In this document: positions 1-5,010 of the stretch, one piece after another
Layout of the letters: each line of letters opens with the position of its first letter
How positions within the stretch are numbered: position 1 is the first letter of the stretch
Source: an uncultured Collinsella sp.
GTDB lineage: Bacteria; Actinomycetota; Coriobacteriia; Coriobacteriales; Coriobacteriaceae
Direction: 5' to 3'
Length of the DNA stretch: 5,010 nucleotides
NCBI GenBank assembly: GCA_900549345.1
Contig: UROC01000101.1
Span: forward strand, 1-5,010
Position numbers and translations under genes: made by a program
Notes under the pieces: model-generated
Database searches by the model: none
What the model saw: only the letters and a program-made list of their open reading frames with translations
Told to the model about the DNA's origin: nothing

Positions 1-4
1 AAGT

Positions 5-32
5 GAAGGCCCCTTTCGGGGCCTTCTTTTTT
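5..32 (+). terminator. Intrinsic terminator of an upstream plus-strand gene
   Basis: A perfect 9-bp stem (GAAGGCCCC at 5-13 pairing with GGGGCCTTC at 18-26) closes a 4-nt TTTC loop and is followed at once by six T's (27-32). This is a textbook rho-independent terminator for transcription coming from the left, from a gene outside the window. The last T's are part of the murB stop codon (31-33, minus strand). On the minus strand the same hairpin has a GAAA loop but is followed by ACTT, not a U-run, so within what is visible it would be a poorer terminator for murB. Confidence 0.9.
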
Positions 33-993
33 AGAGGAATTCGCCGACTCGGTGGACTTCGGGTTCGAGGTCCACGTCGAATTGGTCTTTGACGGTTGTT
101 TGGATGTGGCGGATGAGTTCGTCGACATCGGCGGCGGTGGCGTGGTCGGCGTTGACGATGAAGCCGCAGTGCTTCTCGCTTACCTGCGCACCGCCGACGG
201 CATGGCCGCGCAGGCCGGCGTCCATGATGAGCTTGCCGGCAAAGTAGCCCTCGGGGCGCTTGAAGGTGGAGCCGGCGCTCGGCATGTCGAGCGGCTGCTT
301 GTCCTCGCGGCGCTGGCGGTATTCGTCCATGTCGGCCTTGATCATCGCGGCGTTGCCCGGGGCGAGATTGAAGGTGGCCGAAAGAACGATGAAGCCGTCG
401 TCGGCAATGCGGCTCTTGCGATAGCCCAGGTTGAGCTCATCGACATCGAACTCGATGATGTTGCCGCTGCCGCGGGTGCCGTCGTCGAGCATGCGGGCGG
501 GCTTGTAGACACGCACAGACTCCAGCACATCGGCCATGCAGGCACCATAGGCACCGGCGTTCATGTAGCAGGCGCCGCCGACCGATCCGGGGATGCCCGA
601 GATGGGCTCCATGCCGGTGAGGCCGGCCTCGGCTGCTGCCGCGGCGACATCGGAAAGCAGGGCGCCGGCTACCGCCGTGACGTGCGTGCCGTCGACCGTA
701 ATGTCGGAGAGGCCCTCGCCCAGCGCCACGACGACGCCGCGGATGCCCTTGTCTCCGACGAGCAGGTCCGAGCCGTTGCCTACGATGGTGAGCGGCAGAT
801 CACAGCGATAGCAGGTGTCAAGCGTGGCGACGAGGCCCTGCTCGGTATCGGGCGTGACAAAGACATCGGCCGGGCCACCGATCTTAAACGTGGTGTGCTC
901 GCGCATGGGCTCGCTCATCAACACGTTGTCCTCGCCGGCAACGCCAGCGAGCGCGCACAGCAGGTCCTCGTTAAAAAAGTCGTTCTCGTGCAT
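31..993 (-). CDS. murB: UDP-N-acetylenolpyruvoylglucosamine reductase (MurB)
   Basis: This cytoplasmic flavoenzyme reduces UDP-GlcNAc-enolpyruvate to UDP-MurNAc with NADPH, the second committed step of peptidoglycan precursor synthesis. The 320-residue product has the expected order of MurB motifs: the FAD-binding start TTFKIGGPAD (34-43), NGSD (73-76), the flavin-binding stretch GMEPISGIPGSVGG then NAGAYG (127-150), YRKSR (191-195) with the active-site Arg, PSAGSTFKRP (238-247) with the catalytic Ser at about 242, and LEPEV near the C-terminus with the catalytic Glu (about 312). The length suits the shorter type II MurB common in Gram-positives. ATG at 991-993 is preferred because AAGGCGG lies 8 nt upstream and MHENDFF leads directly into the conserved domain. 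A GTG at 1090-1092 would add 33 unconserved residues and would swallow the likely promoter. The gene is transcribed alone, divergent from the regulator gene. Confidence 0.96.
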   Translation of the reverse strand: MHENDFFNEDLLCALAGVAGEDNVLMSEPMREHTTFKIGGPADVFVTPDTEQGLVATLDTCYRCDLPLTIVGNGSDLLVGDKGIRGVVVALGEGLSDITVDGTHVTAVAGALLSDVAAAAAEAGLTGMEPISGIPGSVGGACYMNAGAYGACMADVLESVRVYKPARMLDDGTRGSGNIIEFDVDELNLGYRKSRIADDGFIVLSATFNLAPGNAAMIKADMDEYRQRREDKQPLDMPSAGSTFKRPEGYFAGKLIMDAGLRGHAVGGAQVSEKHCGFIVNADHATAADVDELIRHIQTTVKDQFDVDLEPEVHRVGEFL

Positions 994-1036
994 ACGAATA
1001 TCCGCCTTTTGGTGGTCGTTCTCATCAATCGATTGC

Positions 1037-1042
1037 AATATA
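1037..1042 (-). promoter_or_regulatory. Candidate -10 box of murB
   Basis: On the minus strand this reads TATATT, a good match to TATAAT, about 44 nt upstream of the murB ATG, which would give a leader of roughly 35-40 nt. No convincing -35 hexamer stands 16-18 bp further upstream (around 1059-1065 it reads like GCACCA), so the call rests mainly on the -10 match and position. A 10-bp palindrome, CAATCGATTG (1026-1035), lies next to it near the predicted start site. Confidence 0.35.
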
Positions 1043-1097
1043 CCCCACCCAGATGTATTTGGTGCGCTGGCGGCGATAAAACTGCCGTCCACCGGAT

Positions 1098-1114
1098 TGA
1101 TAAAGTGTTTATCA
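1098..1114. promoter_or_regulatory. Perfect inverted repeat upstream of the regulator gene (candidate operator)
   Basis: TGATAAA-GTG-TTTATCA is a perfect 7-bp inverted repeat with a 3-bp centre. It lies 62 bp upstream of the regulator ATG and about 42 bp upstream of the start site implied by the -10 box at 1136-1141. Its left half, TGATAAA, is identical to the left half of the operator-like palindrome at 2326-2343 upstream of xfp, which suggests the same protein could bind both. The centre differs: an odd 3-bp centre here against an even CG centre at xfp, so a different regulator acting on this promoter remains possible. Autoregulation is an inference. Confidence 0.5.
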
Positions 1115-1135
1115 TCGAGGTAGAGGGGCAGTCGC

Positions 1136-1141
1136 TATACT
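1136..1141 (+). promoter_or_regulatory. Candidate -10 box of the LacI-family gene
   Basis: TATACT matches five of six positions of TATAAT and lies 35 nt before the ATG at 1177, giving a predicted leader of about 29 nt. The -35 position 17 bp upstream (1113-1118, CATCGA) is a poor match to TTGACA. The inverted repeat at 1098-1114 sits just upstream of that position, so the promoter may depend on a bound factor, or may simply be weak. Confidence 0.5.
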
Positions 1142-1164
1142 TTCAAGAGATTGCGCGTAAACCC

Positions 1165-1172
1165 GGAAGGAG
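1165..1172 (+). promoter_or_regulatory. Ribosome binding site that sets the regulator start
   Basis: GGAAGGAG lies 4 nt before the ATG at 1177. The reading frame stays open far upstream, across the antisense of murB to about position 52, so frame alone does not define the start. This Shine-Dalgarno match, and the fact that the helix-turn-helix begins five residues after this Met, fix it. Confidence 0.85.
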
Positions 1173-1176
1173 CGAG

Positions 1177-2205
1177 ATGGCCAACAAAGTCACCCTCAAG
1201 CAGATTGCCCAAGAGGTGGGGCTTTCCCCTTCATCGGTCTCGCTTGTTCTCAATAATCGGCCCTGTCGCATCTCGGAAGAAAACCGCAAACTCATCAAGG
1301 AGGTTGCGGCGCGCAATCACTATGTTCCCAACCAGATCGCGCGCAGCCTGGTCATGCGCGAGTCGCGCACCCTGGGCCTTATCGTTCCCAACATCGAGAG
1401 CCGCTTTTTCGCCTCGCTCGCCGGCAGCTTGGAAAAGCGCTGCCGCGAGGACGGCTACGCGCTCTTTATTACCAGCTCGGGCGGAAGCGCCGATGACGAT
1501 CTGGAGCTGTTGCGTCAGCTGGTGACGCGCGGTGTCGATGGCGTCTTCCTGGTGGTAGGTGACGAGTTCTCCGACGACCGCGCCCTGCGCGAGGAAGTCA
1601 GCCACCTTCCCATCCCGGCTGTAATGGTCGACCGTGCCATTGAGGGGCTCGAGTGCGACAAGGTGATGTTCGACCACGAGATGGGCGGCTATATGGCCAC
1701 CCGCTATCTGATCGAGCAGGGCCACCGCCGTATTGCCTGCTTGGTTAACGCGCGTCGCTCCAATACGGGTCGCAAACGACTTGCCGGCTATGAACGCGCG
1801 CTGCGCGAGGTTGGCCTGCCCATCGACGCGCGCTTGGAGTTCGAGAGCGAGTACTACATTCCGAGTGCCTACGAGGCCTCGGAGGCGGTGCTCGCAACCG
1901 ATGCCACCGCCGTGTTCGCAAGTTCGGACAACATCGCCCTCGGTTTGCTCAAGCGCTTGCACGAGATGGGGAAGAGCATCCCGGGCGATATCTCGGTGGT
2001 GAGCTATGACAACTCGGCTGCCGACGTTCTCTTTGAGCCGGCGCTGACCGCGATCGAGCAGGATCCGGGCGTGCTTGCCGAGCATGCCTTTGGTTGCATG
2101 TCCAAACGTCTTGCCGGCAAGGGCGGCAGGCGTGCCGAAGAAGTGGTTCTGGAGCCTGCTCTCATTGTGAAGGGCAGCGTTCTAGAACTTACTAAATACA
2201 ACTAA
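1177..2205 (+). CDS. LacI/GalR-family transcriptional regulator, probable local regulator of xfp
   Basis: The 342-residue product has the complete LacI-family architecture and usual length. An N-terminal helix-turn-helix (VTLKQIAQEVGLSPSSVSLVLNN, about 5-27) is followed by the hinge helix PNQIARSLV (51-59) that enters the minor groove of operators. A periplasmic-binding-protein-like effector domain runs from LGLIVPN (66-72) to the end. Recognisable core pieces are RGVDGVFL (118-125), VDR (151-153), YLIEQGHRRIACL (177-189), RLAGYERAL (201-209), ASSDNIALGLL (248-258), PGDISVVSYDN (269-279) and ALTAIEQDP (289-297). Such proteins are cytoplasmic dimers or tetramers whose DNA binding responds to a sugar or sugar phosphate; the ligand cannot be read from the sequence. 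Leu replaces the Arg often found in the family's VSRVLN recognition-helix motif. The gene reads toward xfp, 204 bp away, whose promoter carries two LacI-type palindromes, so control of phosphoketolase is the favoured role. A CcpA-like global role is the alternative. Confidence 0.93.
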   Translation: MANKVTLKQIAQEVGLSPSSVSLVLNNRPCRISEENRKLIKEVAARNHYVPNQIARSLVMRESRTLGLIVPNIESRFFASLAGSLEKRCREDGYALFITSSGGSADDDLELLRQLVTRGVDGVFLVVGDEFSDDRALREEVSHLPIPAVMVDRAIEGLECDKVMFDHEMGGYMATRYLIEQGHRRIACLVNARRSNTGRKRLAGYERALREVGLPIDARLEFESEYYIPSAYEASEAVLATDATAVFASSDNIALGLLKRLHEMGKSIPGDISVVSYDNSAADVLFEPALTAIEQDPGVLAEHAFGCMSKRLAGKGGRRAEEVVLEPALIVKGSVLELTKYN

Positions 2206-2214
2206 ACATGTTTA
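2203..2214. repeat. 12-bp palindrome over the regulator stop codon
   Basis: TAAACATGTTTA is a perfect palindrome that includes the TAA stop of the regulator gene. Its TAAA...TTTA ends match the palindromes upstream of xfp, and the right flank TTTATCA (2211-2217) equals the half-site of the repeat at 1098-1114. Its centre is 105 and 126 bp from the two xfp palindrome centres, close to 10 and 12 helical turns, so it could be an auxiliary operator. A 12-bp palindrome can occur by chance about once in a window of this size, so the call is weak. Confidence 0.25.
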
Positions 2215-2307
2215 TCAATTCGAGAAGATCGAATGTGGAGCATCTGTGACAGGCAATGCCGCAGGTGAATGTTGCGTTTTGCCAATTGGTGTGTTTGATA
2301 GAGATGG
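2206..2307. other. AT-rich spacer with weak hairpins, no gene
   Basis: This stretch between the regulator and the xfp control region holds no convincing ORF with a ribosome binding site. It contains a small perfect hairpin, ATTCGA-gaaga-TCGAAT (2218-2234), and a looser two-part stem (GGCAA 2252-2256 with TTGCC 2279-2283, enclosing CGCA 2260-2263 with TGCG 2273-2276). Neither is followed by a clear T-run, so no intrinsic terminator for the regulator gene can be named and some read-through into xfp is possible. TTGATA at 2295-2300 resembles a -35 box but has no -10 partner at 17 bp. Confidence 0.5.
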
Positions 2308-2319
2308 TAAAACGTTTTT
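2308..2319. promoter_or_regulatory. Upstream LacI-type operator candidate of xfp (O1)
   Basis: TAAAACGTTTTT contains the perfect 10-bp palindrome AAAACGTTTT around a central CpG, the arrangement typical of LacI/GalR operators, where the hinge helices insert at the central CG. It shares an exact 11-mer, TAAAACGTTTT, with the downstream site. The outer bases (GGT...TTC) are less symmetrical than those of the second site, suggesting the weaker of the pair. It lies just upstream of the expected -35 position of the xfp promoter. Confidence 0.65.
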
Positions 2320-2325
2320 TCACCA

Positions 2326-2343
2326 TGATAAAACGTTTTAGCA
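2326..2343. promoter_or_regulatory. Promoter-proximal LacI-type operator candidate of xfp (O2)
   Basis: TGATAAAACGTTTTAGCA has a perfect 12-bp palindrome (TAAAACGTTTTA, 2329-2340) and pairs 16 of its 18 positions symmetrically around a central CpG. It is centred 21 bp from the first site, two helical turns, so bound dimers would lie on the same face of the DNA. It covers the -35/-10 spacer of the TATACT promoter, a position where binding would normally block RNA polymerase. The core resembles a catabolite-response element (cre), but the outer TG...CA of the cre consensus is missing. Confidence 0.7.
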
Positions 2344-2345
2344 AA

Positions 2346-2351
2346 TATACT
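2346..2351 (+). promoter_or_regulatory. Candidate -10 box of xfp
   Basis: TATACT (five of six consensus positions, identical to the -10 proposed for the regulator gene) lies 58 nt before the xfp ATG, giving a leader of roughly 50 nt. The expected -35 (about 2323-2328, CCATGA) is poor and overlaps the O2 palindrome. Confidence 0.5.
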
Positions 2352-2395
2352 AGTCCCAACGAATGGTTGCCGTATCGGAGGGTGACCGCGCAGCG

Positions 2396-2401
2396 AAGGG
2401 A
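2396..2401 (+). promoter_or_regulatory. xfp ribosome binding site
   Basis: AAGGGA lies 8 nt before the ATG at 2410. An in-frame TAA at 2404-2406 lies one codon before that ATG, which rules out any upstream in-frame start. A second purine-rich Shine-Dalgarno-like run, GGAGGG (2377-2382), is too far away to serve this start and may be incidental. Confidence 0.75.
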
Positions 2402-2409
2402 CATAAACA

Positions 2410-4938
2410 ATGGCTAAAACACTGGGGACGCCGTGGCAAAAGCTGGGGCACGAGGTGCCGGCTTCCGAGCTCGAGGGTGTCGATCTGTATTGGCGCGCTT
2501 CGAACTACCTGTCCGTCGGTCAGATCTACCTTCGCTCCAACCCGCTGATGCGCGCTGACTTTGTCGACGATAAGACTGGCGAGGCGCGCGACTTCGGTCG
2601 TCCGGACGTCAAGCATCGCCTGGTTGGTCACTGGGGCACTACGCCCGGCATCAACTTCCTGTTCGGCCACGTCAACCGCCTTATTGCCGATCACAACCAG
2701 AACGCCATTTTCTTGATGGGCCCGGGTCACGGTGGCCCCGCCGGCACCGCCCAGTCGCTGCTCGACGGTACTTACCGCGAGATCCGCCCCGACATCACCA
2801 ATGACGAGGCCGGCCTGCAGAAGTTCTTCCGCCAGTTCTCCTATCCCGGCGGCATCCCGAGCCACTTTGCGCCCGAGACGCCCGGCTCCATCCACGAGGG
2901 CGGCGAGCTCGGCTACACGCTCAGCCACGCTTACGGTGCCGTCATGGACAACCCGAGCCTGCTAGCCGTGGCCGTGGTGGGCGACGGCGAGTCCGAGACC
3001 GGCCCGCTCGCGACTTCTTGGCAGTCCAACAAGCTCGTGAACCCGGCAACCGACGGTATCGTCCTGCCGATCCTGCACCTCAACGGCTACAAGATCGCCA
3101 ACCCCACCATCCTCGCCCGCGTGTCCGACGAAGAGCTCACCAAGTTCTTTGAGGGTATGGGCTATAAGCCGCACTTCTTTATCGCCGGCTTTGACGACGA
3201 GAGCCACGCAAGCATCCACGAGCGCTTTGCCGCCCTGTTTGAGCAGGTCTTTGACGAGATTTGTGACATCAAGGCCACCGCGCAGGCCCAGGCTGCCGCG
3301 GGCGAGACCGTGGTCCGCCCGGCCTACCCCATGATTGTGTTCCGTACGCCCAAGGGCTGGACCTGCCCCAAGCAGATCGACGGCAAGAAGACCGAGGACT
3401 CCTGGCGCGCCCATCAGGTGCCGCTGGCAAGCGCCAAGGACACTCACGAGCACTTCCGCGTGCTGCGCGAGTGGCTGCGCTCCTACAAGCCCGAGGAGCT
3501 CTTTACGCCCGAGGGCCAGGTGCGCCCCGAGGTAACGGCCTTTATGCCGACCGGCGAGCTGCGTATTGGCGCCAACCCCAACGCGAACGGCGGCAAGGTG
3601 CGTCGCGAGCTCGAGCTGCCCGATATCCACGCCCACGAGATTCCCGTCGCCGAGAAGGGCCATGGTTGGGGCTCCACCGAGGCTGCCCGCGTCTTTGGTG
3701 AGTACACTGCCGACGTTCTGGCCAAGAACATGGACGACTTCCGCATCTTCGGTCCAGACGAGACCGCGTCCAACCGCCTGCAGGCCGCTTATAAGGTGAC
3801 CAAGAAGCAGTGGGATGCCGGCTTCTACGAGGACGAGGCCAACGACGAGCTGCTCGCTGGCTCCGGCAAGGTTGTCGAGCAGCTGTCCGAGCACCAGTGC
3901 GAGGGCTTCCTCGAGGCCTATGTGCTCACCGGCCGCTCCGGCGTGTGGAGCTCCTACGAGAGCTTTGTCCATGTGGTCGACTCCATGGTCAACCAGCACT
4001 GCAAGTGGCTCGAGGCTACCAAGCGCGAGATTCCGTGGCGTGCCCCCATCAGCGGCCTCAACATTTTGCTGTCGAGCCATGTTTGGCGTCAGGACCACAA
4101 CGGCTTCTCGCACCAGGATCCCGGCTTTATCGACCTGCTGCTCAACAAGGCCAACGACACGCACATCGTGAATGCCTACTATCCGGCCGACGCCAACATG
4201 GCCCTTGCCGTTGCCGAGCGCGTCTACCAGTCCACCGACTGCGTCAACGCCATCTTCTGCGGCAAGCAGCCTGCTCCGACCTTCCAGACGGTCGACGAGG
4301 CCAAGGCGGAGCTCGCCGAGGGCGTTGCGACCTGGGAGTGGGCATCGACCGCCGATTCGCTCGCCGAGGCCGATGTCGTGGTCGCCACCTGCGGCGACGT
4401 GCCGACGCTTGAGGCTCTGGCTGCAACCGACATGCTGCGCGAGCTGGGCATCAAGGTATGGTTCGTCAACGTGGTCGATCTGCTCAAGATCCAGAACGTC
4501 TGCGAGAACGACCAAGCCATCAGCGACGAGCGCTGGGCTGAGCTGTTTGGCTGCGGCGAGAAGCCCGTGCTCTTCGCGTTCCACGCCTATGCCGGAACGA
4601 TTCGCCGCCTGATCTGGAACCGCCCCGGACACGACGCGTTCCGCGTCCACGGCTACGAGGAGAAGGGATCCACGACCACGCCGTTCGACATGCTGCGCCT
4701 GAACAACATGGACCGTTGGGCTTTGGCCGCCGACGTGCTGCGCATGGTCGACGCCGACAAGTTTGCAGAGCAGATTGATGAGTGGGAGGCCTTCCGCACC
4801 GAGGCCTTTGAGTTCGCGTGCGACGAGGGCTTCGATCACCCGGCCTTTACCGACTGGGTCTGGCCCGACGCCGCTGCCGCAACCGCAGCCGACGGCGCGC
4901 TTTCCGCAACGCAGCTAACTGCCGGCGACAACGAATAG
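2410..4938 (+). CDS. xfp: Phosphoketolase (xylulose-5-phosphate / fructose-6-phosphate)
   Basis: This thiamine-diphosphate enzyme cleaves xylulose-5-P to glyceraldehyde-3-P and, in dual-specificity forms, fructose-6-P to erythrose-4-P, each time releasing acetyl-phosphate; it is the key step of the bifid and heterolactic pathways. The 842-residue product has every family landmark: GHWGTTPG (73-80), GPGHGGPAG (104-112), SHFAPETPGSIHEGGELGY (151-169), the Mg/ThDP motif GDGESETGP (191-199), SWRAHQVPL (331-339), FGPDETASNRL (447-457), EQLSEHQCEGFLEAY (490-504), SSHVWRQDHNGFSHQDPG (555-572) and HGYEEKGSTTTPFDM (747-761). Residues expected in the active site are present: His74, His107, His152, His335, Glu494, His563 and His568, corresponding by remembered alignment to His64, 97, 142, 320, Glu479, His548 and 553 of bifidobacterial Xfp. 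It is some 17 residues longer than bifidobacterial Xfp (about 825) and ends in the same TAGDNE tail. Dual specificity is inferred from that similarity. It is probably transcribed from its own promoter under the upstream LacI-type palindromes. Confidence 0.97.
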   Translation: MAKTLGTPWQKLGHEVPASELEGVDLYWRASNYLSVGQIYLRSNPLMRADFVDDKTGEARDFGRPDVKHRLVGHWGTTPGINFLFGHVNRLIADHNQNAIFLMGPGHGGPAGTAQSLLDGTYREIRPDITNDEAGLQKFFRQFSYPGGIPSHFAPETPGSIHEGGELGYTLSHAYGAVMDNPSLLAVAVVGDGESETGPLATSWQSNKLVNPATDGIVLPILHLNGYKIANPTILARVSDEELTKFFEGMGYKPHFFIAGFDDESHASIHERFAALFEQVFDEICDIKATAQAQAAAGETVVRPAYPMIVFRTPKGWTCPKQIDGKKTEDSWRAHQVPLASAKDTHEHFRVLREWLRSYKPEELFTPEGQVRPEVTAFMPTGELRIGANPNANGGKVRRELELPDIHAHEIPVAEKGHGWGSTEAARVFGEYTADVLAKNMDDFRIFGPDETASNRLQAAYKVTKKQWDAGFYEDEANDELLAGSGKVVEQLSEHQCEGFLEAYVLTGRSGVWSSYESFVHVVDSMVNQHCKWLEATKREIPWRAPISGLNILLSSHVWRQDHNGFSHQDPGFIDLLLNKANDTHIVNAYYPADANMALAVAERVYQSTDCVNAIFCGKQPAPTFQTVDEAKAELAEGVATWEWASTADSLAEADVVVATCGDVPTLEALAATDMLRELGIKVWFVNVVDLLKIQNVCENDQAISDERWAELFGCGEKPVLFAFHAYAGTIRRLIWNRPGHDAFRVHGYEEKGSTTTPFDMLRLNNMDRWALAADVLRMVDADKFAEQIDEWEAFRTEAFEFACDEGFDHPAFTDWVWPDAAAATAADGALSATQLTAGDNE

Positions 4939-4943
4939 CATCC

Positions 4944-4970
4944 GGGACGGCCTCGCGCTGGGGCCGCCTC
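4944..4970 (+). terminator. G+C-rich hairpin after xfp, possible terminator
   Basis: Beginning 6 nt after the xfp stop, CGGCCTC (4948-4954) pairs with GGGGCCG (4960-4966) around a 5-nt loop, with one U-G wobble. After one A-C mismatch the stem extends by three more pairs (4944-4946 with 4968-4970). The stem is strong and well placed for transcript ending, but no T-run follows, only the pyrimidine-rich CCTTCCTCT (4981-4989), so it may instead be a 3'-end stabiliser. Confidence 0.45.
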
Positions 4971-5010
4971 CGGGCGGGCGCCTTCCTCTGAGAAGTGGGC
5001 TTCGCGAACT

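Noticed and set aside
971..980. Homopolymer run of six A/T in the fifth to eighth codons of murB as a phase-variation tract.
   Set aside because: Six bases is too short to be a convincing slippage tract, and murB is an essential type of gene.
1026..1035. CAATCGATTG palindrome in the murB leader as another LacI-type operator.
   Set aside because: It has a central CG but does not share the TAAA/TTTA arms of the other sites, and several 10-bp palindromes are expected by chance in 5 kb.
994..1092. N-terminal extension of MurB from a GTG at 1090-1092.
   Set aside because: The 33 extra residues do not resemble MurB, no good ribosome binding site precedes the GTG, and the extension would cover the candidate murB promoter. 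AAGGCGG supports the ATG at 991-993.
52..1176. The regulator frame stays open on the plus strand far upstream, giving an apparent 717-residue protein starting opposite the end of murB.
   Set aside because: The upstream part is the antisense of murB, has no recognisable domain, and the helix-turn-helix with a strong ribosome binding site begins at 1177. Long antisense frames are common in G+C-rich genes.
1231..2085. A 284-residue minus-strand open frame opposite the regulator gene.
   Set aside because: It is antisense to a complete LacI-family gene and has no domain signature.
2309..2339. The two AAAACGTTTT copies pairing as a 10-bp hairpin with an 11-nt loop, as a terminator of the regulator gene.
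   Set aside because: The stem is mostly A-U and is followed by AGCAAATATA rather than a U-run. The CG-centred palindromes next to a promoter are better explained as operators.
2363..2548. A 61-codon frame beginning in the xfp leader and overlapping the xfp start out of frame.
   Set aside because: No Shine-Dalgarno sequence precedes its ATG, and the product past the overlap is Arg/Ser-rich shadow sequence. A leader-peptide role is not supported.
2962..4839. A 625-residue open frame on the minus strand inside xfp.
   Set aside because: It is fully antisense to a well-conserved enzyme, shows low-complexity Leu/Val/Gly/Ala composition and has no known motif. It is a codon-bias shadow.

Overview
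The window is about 60% G+C in its genes and holds three complete genes plus their control regions. It most likely comes from a gut-type actinobacterium of the Coriobacteriia (Collinsella or a relative). This rests on the phosphoketolase, which closely resembles the bifidobacterial enzyme (including a shared C-terminal ...TAGDNE ending) but carries extra insertions, together with a Gram-positive-style MurB and high-G+C codon use. The genus is an inference and was not tested by any search.

Layout. At the extreme left is an intrinsic terminator (5-32) for a plus-strand gene outside the window; its T-run runs into the stop codon of murB, so that gene and murB converge. murB (31-993, minus) encodes the UDP-MurNAc-forming reductase of peptidoglycan synthesis. 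A 183-bp divergent intergenic region (994-1176) holds the murB start signals on one strand and, on the other, a perfect 7-bp inverted repeat, a -10 box and a strong ribosome binding site for a LacI/GalR-family regulator (1177-2205, plus). A 204-bp AT-rich gap (2206-2409) follows. It contains two palindromes, each with a TAAAACGTTTT core, centred 21 bp apart and next to a TATACT box. Then comes xfp (2410-4938, plus), encoding phosphoketolase, followed by a G+C-rich hairpin and 40 bp without a recognisable gene.

How it fits together. The regulator lies directly upstream of xfp on the same strand, and xfp has LacI-type palindromes at its promoter. The simplest reading is a local regulator controlling phosphoketolase, the enzyme that turns xylulose-5-P and/or fructose-6-P into acetyl-phosphate, and possibly also its own gene. 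murB is a housekeeping neighbour with no evident functional link. I see no novel multi-gene system, mobile element, CRISPR array or RNA gene. The part most worth following is the operator architecture around the regulator-xfp pair.
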